Position numbers and translations under genes: made by a program. From Branchiostoma lanceolatum (Eukaryota; Chordata; Leptocardii; Amphioxiformes; Branchiostomatidae), in the NCBI RefSeq assembly GCF_035083965.1, contig NC_089728.1:23339881-23403880 (forward strand): 64,000 nucleotides of DNA, read 5' to 3'. A model generated the notes under the pieces. The model was given only the letters and a program-made list of their open reading frames with translations. It was not told the origin of the DNA and ran no database searches. How positions within the stretch are numbered: position 1 is the first letter of the stretch; every line of letters starts with the position of its first letter. This document shows, in pieces, positions 41,741 through 56,700 of the stretch.

Positions 41741-44700
41741 CAGACAGAGAGTCAGGCAGACAGAGAGCCACACAGACAGAGAGTCAGGCAGACAAGACAG
41801 AGAGTCAGAAAGACAGAGAGCGAGGCAGACAGAGAGCCAAACAGCCTGAGAGTCAGGCAGACAGAGAGTCAGACGGACAGACAGGCAGGCAGACAGAGAG
41901 TCAGGCAGACAGAGAGTAAAACAGACAGAGAGTGAGACAGACAGAGAGTCAGGCAGACAGAGAGTCAGGCAGACAGAGAGTCAGACAGGCAGACAGACTG
42001 AGAGTCAGGCAGACAGAGAGCCACACAGACAGAGAGTCAGGCGGACAGAGAGTCAGACAGACAGAGAGTCAGGCAGACAGAGAGTCAGGCAGACTGAGAG
42101 TCAGACAGACAGAGAGTCAGGCAGACAGAGAGCCACACAGACAGAGAGTCAGGCAGACAGAGAGTCACACAGACAGAGAGTCAGGCGGACAGAGAGTCAG
42201 ACAGACAAAGAGTCAGACAGACAGAGAGTCAGACAGACAGAGAGTCAGACAGACAGATAGTCAGGCAGACAGAGAGTCAGGCAGACAGAGAGTCAAACAG
42301 ACCGAGAATCAGACAGACAGAGAGCCAGGCAGACAAAGAGCCAGACAGACAGAGAGTCAGGGAGAGAGAGAGTCAGATAAACAGAGAGTAAAACAGACAG
42401 AGAGTGAGACAGACAGAGAATCAGGCAGACAGAGAGTCAGACAGACAGAGAATCAGGCAGATAGAGAGTCAGACAGACAAAGAGTAAGGCAGACAGAGAG
42501 TCAGGCAGACAGAGAGTCAGATGGACAGAGAGTCAGACAGACAGAGAGTCAGACACACTGAGAGTCATCCAGACTAAGAGTCATCCAGACAGAGAGTCAG
42601 GCATACAGAGAGTCAGACAGACAGAGAGTCAGGCAGACAGAGAGTCAGATAGACAGAGAGTTAAACAGACAGAGAGTGAGACAGACAGAGAGTCAGGCAG
42701 ACAGGGAGTCAGGCACACTGAGAGTCAGACAGACAGAGAGTCATCCAGACAGAGAGTCAGACGGACAGAGAGCCAGGCAGACAGAGAGTCAGTCAGACAG
42801 AGTGTCAGGCAGACAGAGAGTCAGACAGACAGAGAGTCAGACAGACGTACCGAGAATCAGACAGACAGAGAGCAGGGCAGACAGAGAGTCAGACAGACGG
42901 ACAGACAGAGAGTCAGACAGACAGAGAGTCAGACAGAGAGACAGAGAGTCAGACAGACAGAGAGTCAAACAGAGAGCCTGGCAAACAAACAGAGAGTCAG
43001 ACAGACACATAGAGAGTCAGGCAGACAGAGAGTCAGGCAGACAGAGAGTCAGACAGGCAGACAGACAGAGAGTCAGGAAGACTGAGAGTCAGGCAGACAG
43101 AGAGTCACACAGACAGAGAGTCAGACAGAGGGAGAGCCAGGCAGACACACAGAGAGTCAGACAGACAGAGATAGGCAAACAGATAGCCAGATAGAAAGAG
43201 TCTCAGACAGAAAGAGATTCAGACGGACAGAGAGTCAGGCAGACAGAGAGTAATGCAGACAGAGAGTCAGACAGACAGAGAGTCAGACAGACAGAGAGTC
43301 AGACAGACAGAGAGTCAGGCAGACAGAGAGTCAGGCAGACAGAGAGTCAGACAGGCAGAGAGTCAGACAGACAGAGAATCAAGCAGACAGAGAGTAAAAC
43401 AGACAGAGAGTCAGACAGACAGAGAGTCAGGCAGAAAGAGAGTCAGGCAGACAGAGAGTCAGGCAGACAGAGAGTCAGACAGACAGAGAGTCAAACAGAC
43501 AGAGAATCAGGCAGACAGAGAGTAAAACAGACAGAGAGTCAGACAGACAGAGACTCAGCAGACAGAGAGTCAGGCAGACAGAGAGTCAGACAGGCAGAGA
43601 GTCAGACAGACAGAGAATCAGGCAGACAGAAAGTAAAACAGACAGAAAGTCAGACAGACAGAGAGTCAGGCAGACAGAGAGTCAGACAGACAGAGAGTCA
43701 GACAGACAGAGAATCAGGCAGACAGAGAGTAAAACAGACAGAGAGTCAGACAGACAGAGACTCAGGCAGACAGAGAGTCAGGCAGACAGAGAGCCACACA
43801 GACGAGAGTCATACAGACAGAGAGTCAGGCAGACAGAGAGTCAGAAAGGCAGACAAACTGAGAGTCAGGCAGACTGAGAGTCAGACAGACAGAGAGTCAG
43901 GCAGACAGAGAGTCAGACAGACAGAGAGTCAGACAGAAAAGACAGAGAGTCAGAAAGACAGAGAGCGAGGCAGACAGAGAGCCACACAGCCTGAGAGTCA
44001 GGCAGACAGAGAGTCAGACAGACAGACAGACAGTCAGGCAGACAGAGAGTCAGGCAGACAGAGAGTAAAACAGACAGAGAGTGAGACAGACAGAGAGTCA
44101 GGCAGACAGAGAGTCAGGCAGACAGAGAGTCAGACAGGCAGACAGACTGAGAGTCAGGCAGACAGAGAGCCACACAGACAGAGAGTCAGGCAGACAGAGA
44201 GTCACACAGACAGAGAGTCAGGCGGACAGAGAGTCAGACAGACAGAGAGTCAGGCAGACAGAGAGTCATGCAGACTGAGAGTCAGACAGACAGAGAGTCA
44301 GGCAGACAGAGAGCCACACAGACAGAGAGTCAGGCAGACAGAGAGTCACACAGACAGAGAGTCAGGCGGACAGAGAGTCAGACAAAAAAGAGAGTCAGGC
44401 AGACAGAGAGTCAGACAGACAGAGAGTCAGACAGACAGAGTCAGACAGACAGAGAGTAAAACAGAGAGAGATTCAGACAGACAGAGATTCAGACAGACAG
44501 AGTGTCAGACAGACAGAGAGTCAGGCAGACAAAGAGTCAGACAGACAGAGAGTCAGGCAGACAGAGAGCCACACAGACAGAGAGTATGGCAGACAGAAAG
44601 TCAGGCAGACAGAGAGTCAGGCAGACAGAGAGTAAAACAGACCGAGAATCAGACAGACAGAGAGCCAGGCAGACAAAGAGCCAGACAGACAGAGAGTCAG

Positions 44701-47700
44701 AGAGAGAGAGAGTCAGGCAGACAGAGATTCAGATAAACAGAGAGTAAAACAGACAGAGAGTGAGACAGACAGAGAATCAGGCAGACAGAGAGTCAGACAG
44801 ACAGAGAGTGAGACAGACAGAGAGTCAGGCAGACAGGGAGTCAGGCACACTGAGAGTCAGACAGACAGAGAGTCATCCAGACAGAGAGTCAGACGGACAG
44901 AGAGCCAGGCAGACAGAGAGTCAGGCAGACAGAGTGTCAGACAGACAGAGAGTCAGACAGACAGAGAGTCAGACAGACGGACCGAGAATCAGACAGACAG
45001 AGAGTCAGACAGACAGACAGACAGACAGAGAGTCAGACAGACAGACAGACAGAGAGTCAGACAGACAGACAGACAGAGAGTCAGACAGACAGACAGACAG
45101 ACAGAGAGTCAGACAGACGGACAGACAGAGAGTCAAACAGAGAGCCTGGCAAACAAACAGAGAGTCAGACAGACACATAGAGAGTCAGGCAGACAGAGAG
45201 TCAGAAAGGCAGACAGACAGAGAGTCAGGAAGACTGAGAGTCAGGCAGACAGAGAGTCACACAGACAGAGAGTCAGACAGAGGGAGAGCCAGGCAGACAC
45301 ACAGAGAGTCAGACTGACAGAGATAGGCAAACAGATAGCCAGATAGAAAGAGTCTCAGACAGAAAGAGATTCAGACAGACAGAGAGTCAGGCAGACAGAG
45401 AGTAATGCAGACAGAGAGTCAGACAGACAGAGAGTCAGACAGACAGAGAGTCAGGCAGACAGAGATTCAGGCAGACAGAGAGTCAGACAGGCAGAGAGTC
45501 AGACAGACAGAGAATCAAGCAGACAGAGAGTAAAACAGACCGAGAGTCAGGCAGACAGAGAGTCAGGCAGACAAAGAGTCAGACAGACAGAGAGTCAGAC
45601 AGACAGAGAATCAGGCAGACAGAGAGTAAAACAGACAGAGAGTCAGACAGACAGAGACTCAGGCAGACAGAGAGTCAGGCAGACAGAAAGTCAGACAGGC
45701 AGAGAATCAGGCAGACAGAGAGTAAAACAGACAGAGAGTCAGGCAGACAGAGAGTCACACAGACAGAGAGTCAGGCGGACAGAGAGTCAGACAGACAGAG
45801 AGTCAGGCAGACAGAGAGTCAGGCAGACTGAGAGTCACACAGACAGAGAGTCAGGCAGACAGAGAGCCACACAGACAGAGAGTCAGGCAGACAGAGAGTC
45901 ACACAGACAGAGAGTCAGGCGGACAGAGAGTCAGACAGACAGAGAGTCAGGGAGACAGAGAGTCAGACAGACAGAGAGTCAGACAGACAGAGAGTCAAAC
46001 AGACCGAGAATCAGACAGACAGAGAGCCAGGCAGACAAAGAGCCAGACAGACAAAGAGTCAGGGAGACAGAGAGTCAGATAAACAGAGAGTAAAACAGAC
46101 AGAGAGTGAGACAGACAGAGAATCAGGCAGACAGAGAGTCAGACAGACAGAGAATCAGTCAGATAGAGAGTCAGACAGACAGATAGTCAGGCAGACAGAG
46201 AGTCAGGCAGACAGAGAGTCAGATAGACAGAGAGTCAGACAGACAGAGAGTCAGACACACTGAGAGTCATCCAGACAGAGAGTCAACCAGACAGAGAGTC
46301 AGGCAGACAGAGAGTCAGACAGACAGAGAGTCAGGCAGACAGAGAGTCAGATAGACAGAGGGTAAAACAGACAGAGAGTGAGACAGACAGAGAGTCAGGC
46401 AGACAGGGAGTCAGGCACACTGAGAGTCAGACAGACAGAGAGTCATCCAGACAGAGAGTCAGACGGACAGAGAGCCAGGCAGACAGAGAGTCAGGCAGAC
46501 AGAGTGTCAGGCAGACAGAGAGTCAGACAGACAGAGAGTCAGACAGACGGACCGAGAATCAGACAGACAGAGAGCAGGGCAGACAGAGAGTCAGACAGAC
46601 AGACAGACAGAGAGTCAGACAGACAGAGAGTCAGACAGAGAGACAGAGAGTCAGACAGACAGAGAGTCAAACAGAGAGCCTGGCAAACAAACAGAGAGTC
46701 AGACAGACACATAGAGAGTCAGGCAGACAGAGAGTCAGACAGGCAGACAGACAGAGAGTCAGGAAGACTGAGAGTCAGGCAGACAGAGAGTCACACAGAC
46801 AGAGAGTCAGACAGAGGGAGAGCCCAGCAGACACACAGAGAGTCAGACAGACAGAGATAGGCAAACAGATAGCCAGATAGAAAGAGTCTCAGACAGAAAG
46901 AGATTCAGACAGACAGAGAGTCAGGCAGACAGAGAGTAATGCAGACAGAGAGTCAGACAGACAGAGAGTCAGACAGACAGAGAGTCAGGCAGACAGAGAT
47001 TCAGGCAGACAGAGAGACAGACAGGCAGAGAGTCAGACAGACAGAGAATCAAGCAGACAGAGAGTAAAACAGACAGAGAGTCAGACAGACAGAGAGTCAG
47101 GCAGACAGAGAGTCAGACAGACAGAGAGTCAGACAGACAGAGAATCAGGCAGACAGAAAGTAAAACAGACAGAGAGTCAGACAGACAGAGACTCAGGCAG
47201 ACAGAGAGTCAGGCAGACAGAGAGTCAGACAGGCAGAGAATCAGGCAGACAGAGAGTAAAACAGACAGAGAGTCAGGCAGACAGAGAGTCAGGCAGACAG
47301 AGAGTCAGACAGGCAGAGAGTCAGACAGACAGAGAATCAGGCAGACAGAAAGTAAAATAGACAGAGAGTCAGACAGACAGAGAGTCAGGCAGACAGAGAG
47401 TCAGACAGACAGAGAGTCAGACAGACAGAGAATCAGGCAGACAGAGAGTAAAACAGACAGAGAGTCAGAGAGACAGAGACTCAGGCAGACAGAGAGTCAG
47501 GCAGACAGAGAGCCACACAGACGAGAGTCACACAGACAGAGAGTCAGGCAGACGGAGAGTCAGAAAGGCAGACAAACTGAGAGTCAGGCGGACAGAGAGT
47601 CAGACAGACAGAGAGTCAGGCTGACAGAGAGTCAGGCAGACAGAGAGTCAGGCAGACAAGACAGAGAGTCAGAAAGACAGAGAGCGAGGCAGACAGAGAG

Positions 47701-50700
47701 CCACACAGCCTGAGAGTCAGGCAGACAGAGAGTCAGACATTCAGACAGTCAGGCAGACAGAGAGTCAGGCAGACAGAGAGTAAAACAGACAGAGAGTGAG
47801 ACAGACAGAGAGTCAGGCAGACAGAGAGTCAGGCAGACAGAGAGTCAGACAGGCAGACAGAGTGAGAGTCAGGCAGACAGAGAGACACACAGACAGAGAG
47901 TCAGGCAGACAGAGAGTCAAACAGACAGAGAGTCAGGCGGACAGAGAGTCAGACAGACAGAGAGTCAGGCAGACAGAGAGTCAGGCAGACTGAGAGTCAG
48001 ACAGACAGAGAGTCAGGCAGACAGAGTGCCACACAGACAGAGAGTCAGGCAGACAGAGAGTCACACAGACAGAGAGTCAGGCGGACAGAGAGTCAGACAG
48101 ACAGAGATTCAGGGAGACAGAGAGTCAGACAGACAGAGAGTCAGACAGACAGAGAGTCAAACAGACCGAGAGTCAGACAGACAGAGAGCCAGGCAGACAA
48201 TGAGCCAGACAGACAAAGAGTCAGGGAGAGAGAGAGTCAGATAAACAGAGAGTAAAACAGACAGAGAGTGAGACAGACAGAGAATCAGGCAGACAGAGAG
48301 TCAGACAGACAGAGAATCAGGCAGATAGAGAGTCAGACAGACAGATAGTCAGGCAGACAGAGAGTCAGGCAGACAGAGAGTCAGATAGACAGAGAGTCAG
48401 ACAGACAGAGAGTCAGACACACTGAGAGTCAGACAGACAGAGAGTCAACCAGACAGAGAGTCAGGCAGACAGAGAGTCAGACAGACAGAGAGTCAGGCAG
48501 ACAGAGAGTCAGGTAGACAGAGAGTAAAACAGACAGAGAGTGAGACAGACAGAGAGTCAGGCAGACAGGGAGTCAGGCACACTGAGAGTCAGACAGACAG
48601 AGAGTCAGACAGACAGAGAGTCAGACGGACAGAGAGCCAGGCAGACAGAGAGTCAGGCAGACAGAGTGTCAGGCAGACAGAGAGTCAGACAGACAGAGAG
48701 TCAGACAGACGGACCGAGAATCAGACAGACAGAGAGTCAGGCAGACAGAGAGTCAGACAGGCAGAGAGTCAGACAGACAAGGAATCAAGCAGACAGAGAG
48801 TAAAACAGACAGAGAGTCAGACAGACAGAGAGTCAGGCAGACAGAGAGTCAGGCAGACAGACAGAGAGTCAGGCAGACAGAGAGTCAGACAGACAGAGAG
48901 TCAGACAGACAGAGAATCAGGCAGACAGAGAGTAAAACAGACAGAGAGTCAGACAGACAGAGACTTAGGCAGGCAGAGAGTCAGGCAGACAGAGAGTCAG
49001 ACAGGCAGAGAATCAGGCAGACAGAGAGTAAAACAGACAGAGAGTCAGACAGACAGAGACTCAGGCAGACAGAGAGTCAGGCAGACAGAGAGTCAGTCAG
49101 GCAGAGAGTCAGACAGACAGAGAATCAGGCGGACAGAAAGTAAAACAGACAGAGAGTCAGACAGACAGAGAGTCAGGCAGACAGAGAGTCAGACAGACAG
49201 AGTCAGACTGACAGAGAATTAGGCAGACAAAGAGTAAAACAGACAAAGAGTCAGACAGACAGAGACTCAGGCAGACAGAGAGTCAGGCAGACAGAGAGCC
49301 ACACAGACGAGAGTCACACAGACAGAGAGTCAGGCAGACGAAGAGTCAGAAAGGCAGACAAACTGAGAGTCAGGCAGACTGAGAGTCAGACAGACAGAGA
49401 GTCAGGCAGACAGAGAGCCACACAGACAGAGAGTCAGGCAGACAAGACAGAGAGTCAGACAGACAGAGAGCGAGGCAGACAGAGAGCCACACAGCCTGAG
49501 AGTCAGGCAGACAGAGAGTCAGACAGACAGACAGTCAGGCAGACAGAGAGTCAGGCAGACAGAGAGTAAAACAGACAGAGAGTGAGACAGACAGAGAGTC
49601 AGGCAGACAGAGAGTCAGGCAGACAGAGAGTCAGACAGGCAGACAGACTGAGAGTCAGGCAGACAGAGAGCCACACAGACAGAGAGTCAGGCAGACAGAG
49701 AGTCACACAGACAGAGAGTGAGACAGACAGAGAGTCAGGCAGACAGAGAGTCAGGCAGACAGAGAGTCAGGCAGACTGAGAGTCAGACAGACAGAGAGTC
49801 AGGCAGACAGAGAGCCACACAGACAGAGAGTCAGGCAGACAGAGAGTCACACAGACAGAGAGTCAGGCGGACAGAGAGTCAGACAGACAGAGAGTCAGGC
49901 AGACAGAGAGTCAGACAGACAGAGAGTCAGACAGACAGAGTCAGACAGACAGAGAGTAAAACAGAGAGAGATTCAGACAGACAGAGATTCAGACAGACAG
50001 AGTGTCAGACAGACAGAGAGTCAGGCAGACAAAGAGTCAGACAGACAGAGAGTCAGGCAGACAGAGAGCCACACAGACAGAGAGTATGGCAGACAAGACA
50101 GAGAGTCAGACAGACAGAGAGCCAGGCAGACAGAGAGCCACACAGACAGAGAGTCAGGCAGACAGACAGAGAGTCACACAGACAGAGAGTCAGGCGGACA
50201 GAGAGTCAGACAGACAGAGAGTCAGACAGACAGAGAGTCAGACAGACAGAGAGTAAAACAGACAGAGATTCAGACAGACAGAGATTCAGACAGACAGAGT
50301 GTCAGACAGACAGAGAGTCAGGCAGACAAAGAGTCAGACAGACAGAGAGTCAGGCAGACAGAGAGCCACACAGACAGAGAGTATGGCAGACAAGACAGAG
50401 AGTCAGACAGAGAGAGAGCCAGGCAGACAGAGAGCCACACAGACTGAGAGTCAGGCAGACTGAGTGTAAGACAGACAGAGAGTCAGGCAGACAGAGAGCC
50501 ACACAGACAGAGAGTCAGGCAGACAGAGAGTCACACAGACAGAGAGTCAGGCAGACAGAGAGTCAGGCAGACAGAGAGTCAGACGACAGAGAGTCAGACA
50601 GACAGAGAATCAGGCAGACAGAAAATAAAACAGACAGAGAGTCAGACAGACAGAGACTCAGGCAGACAGAGAGTCAGATAGACAGAGAGTCAGATAGACA

Positions 50701-53700
50701 GAGAATCAGGCAGACAGAGAGTAAAACAGACAGAGAGTCAGACAGACAGAGAATCAGGCAGACAGAGAGTCAGGCAGACAAGGAGCCACACAGACGAGAG
50801 TCACACAGACAGAGAGTCAGGCAGACGGAGAGTCAGAAAGGCAGACAAACTGAGAGTCAGGCAGACTGAGAGTCAGACAGACAGAGAGTCAGGCAGACAG
50901 AGAGCCACACAGACAGAGAGTCAGGCAGACAAGACAGAGAGTCAGAAAGACAGAGAGCGAGGCAGACAGAGAGCCACACAGCCTGAGAGTCAGGCAGACA
51001 GAGAGTCAAACAGACAGACAGTCAGGCAGACAGAGAGTCAGGCAGACAGAGAGTAAAACAGACAGAGAGTGAGACAGACAGAGAGTCAGGCAGACAGAGA
51101 GTCAGGCAGACAGAGAGTCAGACAGGCAGACAGACTGAGAGTCAGGCAGACAGAGAGCCACACAGACAGAGAGTCAGGCAGACAGAAAGTCACACAGACA
51201 GAGAGTCAGGCGGACAGAGAGTCAGAGAGACAGAGAGTCAGGCAGACAGAGAGTCAGACAGACAGAGAGTCAGACAGACAGAGTCAGACAGACAGAGAGT
51301 AAAAAAGAGAGAGATTCAGACAGACAGAGATTCAGACAGACAGAGTGTCAGACAGACAGAGAGTCAGGCAGACAAAGAGTCAGACAGACAGAGAGTCAGG
51401 CAGACAGAGAGCCACACAGACAGAGAGTATGGCAGACAAGACAGAGAGTCAGACAGACAGAGAGCCAGGCAGACAGAGAGCCACACAGACAGAGAGTCAG
51501 GCAGACAGAGAGTCACACAGACAGAGAGTCAGGTGGACAGAGAGTCAGACAGACAGAGAGTCAGACAGACAGAGAGTCAGACAGACAGAGAGTAAAACAG
51601 AGAGAGATTCAGACAGACAGAGATTCAGACAGACAGAGTGTCAGACAGACAGAAAGTCAGGCAGACAAAGAGTCAGACAGACAGAGAGTCAGGCAGACAG
51701 AGAGCCACACAGACAGAGAGTATGGCAGACAAGACAGAGAGTCAGACAGACAGAGAGCCAGGCAGACAGAGAGTCAGGCAGACTGAGAGTCAGACAGACA
51801 GAGAGTCAATAAGACAGAGAGTCAGGCAGACAGAGAGTCAGGCAGACAGAGAGTCAGACAGACAGAGAGTCAGACAGACAGAGAGTAAAACAGAGAGAGA
51901 TTCAGACAGACAGAGATTCAGACAGACAGAGTGTCAGACAGACAGAAAGTCAGGCAGACAAAGAGTCACACAGACAGAGAGTCAGACAGACAGAGAGTCA
52001 GGCAGACGGAGAGTCAGGCAGACTGAGAGTCAGACAGACAGAGAGTCAATCAGACAGAGAGTCAGGCAGACAGAGAGTCAGGCAGACAGAGAGTCAGACA
52101 GACAGAGAGTCAGACAGACAGAGAGTAAAACAGAGAGAGATTCAGACAGACAGAGATTCAGACAAACAGAGTGTCAGACAGACAGAGAGTCAGGCAGACA
52201 AAAAGTCAGACAGACAGAGAGTCAGGCAGACAGAGAGTCAGGCAGACAGAGAGTCAGGCAGAAATAGAGTCAGGCAGACGGAGAGTCAGACAGACAGATA
52301 GTAGGACGGACAGAGAGTCAGACAGACAGAGAGTAAGAAAGACAGAGAAACAGACAAACAGAGAGCCTGGCAGACAAAGAGTCAGAAAGACAGAGAGTCA
52401 AACAGAGAGAGAATCAGACAGACAGAGAGCAGGACAAACAGAGAGACAGAGAGACAGAGAGCCAGAGAGACAGAGAGCCAGACAGACAGAGAGTCGGGCA
52501 GACAGAGAGTAAGGCAGACAGAGAGTCAGACAGACAGGCAGACAGACAGAGAGTCAGGCAGGCTGAGAGTCAGACAGACAGAGAGTCAGACAGACAGATA
52601 GTCAGGCAGACAGAGAGTCAGGCAGACAGAGAGTCAAACAGACCGAGAATCAGACAGACAGAGAGCCAGGCAGACAAAGAGCCAGACAGACAGAGAGTCA
52701 GAGAGAGAGAGAGTCAGGCAGACAGAGAGTCAGATAAACAGAGAGTAAAACAGACAGAGAGTGAGACAGACAGAGAATCAGGCAGACAGAGAGTCAGACA
52801 GACAGAGAGTGAGACAGACAGAGAGTCAGGCAGACAAGGAGTCAGGCACACTGAGAGTCAGACAGACAGAGAGTCATCCAGACAGAGAGTCAGACGGACA
52901 GAGAGCCAGGCAGACAGAGAGTCAGGCAGACAGAGTGTCAGGCAGACAGAGAGTCAGACAGACAGAGAGTCAGACAGACGGACCGAGAATCAGACAGACA
53001 GAGAGCAGGGCAGACAGAGAGTCAGACAGACAGACAGACAGAGAGTCAGACAGACAGAGAGTCAGGCAGACAGAGAGCCACACAGACAGAGAGTCAGGCA
53101 GACAGAGAGTCACACAGACAGAGAGTCAGGCGGACAGAGAGTCAGACAGACAGAGAGTCAGACAGACAGAGAGTCAGACAGACAGAGAGTCAGACAGACA
53201 GATAGTCAGGCAGACAGAGAGTCAGGCAGACAGAGAGTCAAACAGACCGAGAATCAGACAGACAGAGAGCCAGGCAGACAAAGAGCCAGACAGACAGAGA
53301 GTCAGGGAGAGAGAGAGTCAGATAAACAGAGAGTAAAACAGACAGAGAGTGAGACAGACAGAGAATCAGGCAGACAGAGAGTCAGACAGACAGAGAATCA
53401 GGCAGATAGAGAGTCAGACAGACAAAGAGTAAGGCAGACAGAGAGTCAGGCAGACAGAGAGTCAGATAGACAGAGAGTCAGACAGACAGAGAGTCAGACA
53501 CACTGAGAGTCATCCAGACAAAGAGTCATCCAGACAGAGAGTCAGGCAGACAGAGAGTCAGACAGACAGAGAGTCAGGCAGACAGAGAGTCAGATAGACA
53601 GAGAGTAAAACAGACAGAGAGTGAGACAGACAGAGAGTCAGGCAGACAGGGAGTCAGGCACACTGAGAGTCAGACAGACAAAGAGTCATCCAGAAAGAGA

Positions 53701-56700
53701 GTCAGACGGACAGAGAGCCAGGCAGACAGAGAGTCAGGCAGACAGAGTGTCAGGCAGACAGAGAGTCAGACAGACAGAGAGTCAGACGGACGGACCGAGA
53801 ATCAGACAGACAGACAGAGAGCAGGGCAGACAGAGATTCAGACAGACAGACAGACAGAGAGTCAGACAGACAGAGAGTCAGACAGAGAGACAGAGAGTCA
53901 GACAGACAGAGAGTCAAACAGAGAGCCTGGCAAACAAACAGAGAGTCAGACAGACACATAGAGAGTCAGGCAGACAGAGAGTCAGGCAGACAGAGAGTCA
54001 GACAGGCAGACAGACAGAGAGTCAGGAAGACTGAGAGTCAGGCAGACAGAGAGTCACACAGACAGAGAGTCAGATAGAGGGAGAGCCAGGCAGACACACA
54101 GAGAGTCAGACAGACAGAGATAGGCAAACAGATAGCCAGATAGAAAGAGTCTCAGACAGAAAGAGATTCAGACAGACAGAGAGTCAGGCAGACAGAGAGT
54201 AATGCAGACAGAGAGTCAGACAGACAGAGAGTCAGACAGACAGAGAGTCAGGCAGACAGAGAGTCAGGCAGACAGAGAGTCAGGCAGACAGAGAGTCAGA
54301 CAGACAGAGAATCAAGCAGACAGAGAGTAAAACAGACAGAGAGTCAGACAGACAGAGAGTCAGGCAGAAAGAGAGTCAGACAGACAGAGAGTCAGGCAGA
54401 CAGAGAGTCAGACAGACAGAGAGTCAGACAGACAGAGAATCAGGCAGACAGAGAGTAAAACAGACAGAGAGTCAGACAGACAGAGACTTAGGCAGACAGA
54501 GAGTCAGGCAGACAGAGAGTCAGACAGGCAGAGAATCAGGCAGACAGAGAGTCAAACAGACAGAGAGTCAGACAGACAGAGACTCAGCAGACAGAGAGTC
54601 AGGCAGACAGAGAGTCAGACAGGCAGAGAGTCAGACAGACAGAGAATCAGGCAGACAGAAAGTAAAACAGACAGAAAGTCAGACAGACAGAGAGTCAGGC
54701 AGACAGAGAGTCAGACAGACAGAGAGTCAGACGGACAGAGAATCAGGCAGACAGAGAGTAAAACAGACAGAGAGTCAGACAGACAGAGACTCAGGCAGAC
54801 AGAGAGTCAGGCAGACAGAGAGCCACACAGACAGTCAGGCAGACAGGGAGTCATCACACTGAGAGTCAGACAGACAGAGAGTCATCCAGACAGAGAGTCA
54901 GACGGACAGAGAGCCAGGCAGACAGAGAGTCAGGCAGACAGAGTGTCAGACAGACAGAGAGTCAGACAGACAGAGAGTCAGACAGACGGACCGAGAATCA
55001 GACAGACAGAGAGTCAGACAGACAGACAGACAGAGAGTCAGACAGACAGACGGACAGAGAGTCAGACAGACAGACAGACAGAGAGTCAGACAGACAGAGA
55101 GTCAGAAAGAGAGACAGGGAGTCAGACAGACAGAGAGTCAAACAGAGAGCCTAGCAAACAAACAGAGAGTCAGACAGACACATAGAGAGTCAGGCAGACA
55201 GAGAGTCAGACAGGCAGACAGACAGAGAGTCAGGAAGACTGAGAGTCAGGCAGACAGAGAGTCACACAGACAGAGAGTCAGACAGAGGGAGAGCCAGGCA
55301 GACACACAGAGAGTCAGACGGACAGAGATAGGCAAACAGATAGCCAGATAGAAAGAGTCTCAGACAGAAAGAGATTCAGACAGACAGAGAGTCAGGCAGA
55401 CAGAGAGTAATGCAGACAGAGAGTCAGACAGACAGAGAGTCAGACAGACAGAGAGTCAGGCAGACAGAGATTCAGGCAGACAGAGAGTCAGACAGGCAGA
55501 GAGTCAGACAGACAGAGAATCAAGCAGACAGAGAGTAAAACAGACAGAGAGTCAGACAGACAGAGAGTCAGGCAGACAGAGAGTCAGACAGACAGAGAGT
55601 CAGACAGACAGAGAATCAGGCAGACAGAGAGTAAAACAAACAGAGAGTCAGACAGACTGAGACTCAGGCAGACAGAGAGTCAGGCAGACAGAGAGTCAGA
55701 CAGGCAGAGAATCAGGCAGACAGAGAGTAAAACAGACAGAGAGTCAGACAGACAGAGACTCAGGCAGACAGAGAGTCAGGCAGACAGAGAGTCAGACAGG
55801 CAGAGAATCAGGCAGACAGAGAGTAAAACAGACAGAGAGTCAGGCAGACAGAGAGTCAGGCAGACAGAGAGTCAGACAGGCAGAGAGTCAGACAGACAGA
55901 GAATCAGGCAGACAGAAAGTAAAACAGACAGAGAGTCAGACAGCCTGAGAGTCAGGCAGACAGAGAGTCAGACAGACAGAGAGTCAGACAGACAGAGAAT
56001 CAGGCAGACAGAGAGTAAAACAGACATAGAGTCAGACAGACAGAGACTCAGGCAGACAGAGAGTCAGGCAGACAGAGAGCCACACAGACGAGAGTCACAC
56101 AGACAGAGAGTCAGGCAGACGGAGAGTCAGAAAGGCAAACAAACTGAGAGTCAGGTAGACTGAGAGTCAGACAGACAGAGAGTCAGGCAGACAGAGAGCC
56201 ACACAGACAGAGAGTCAGGCAGACAAGACAGAGAGTCAGAAAGACAGAGAGCGAGGCAGACAGAGAGCCACACAGCCTGAGAGTCAGGCAGACAGAGAGT
56301 CAGACAGACAGACAGTCAGGCAGACAGAGAGTCAGGCAGACAGAGAGTAAAACAGACAGAGAGTGAGACAGACAGAGAGTCAGACAGACAGAGAGTCAGG
56401 CAGACAGAGAGTCAGACAGGCAGACAGACTGAGAGTCAGGCAGACAGAGAGCCACACAGACAGAGAGTCAGGCAGACAGAGAGGCACACAGACAGAGAGT
56501 CAGGCGGACAGAGAGTCAGACAGACAGAGAGTCAGGCAGACAGAGAGTCAGGCAGACTGAGAGTCAGACAGACAGAGAGTCAGGCAGACAGAGAGCCACA
56601 CAGACAGAGAGTCAGGCAGACAGAGAGTCACACAGACAGAGAGTCAGGCAGACAGAGAGTCAGACAGACAGAGAGTCAGGCAGACAGAGAGTCAGATAGA

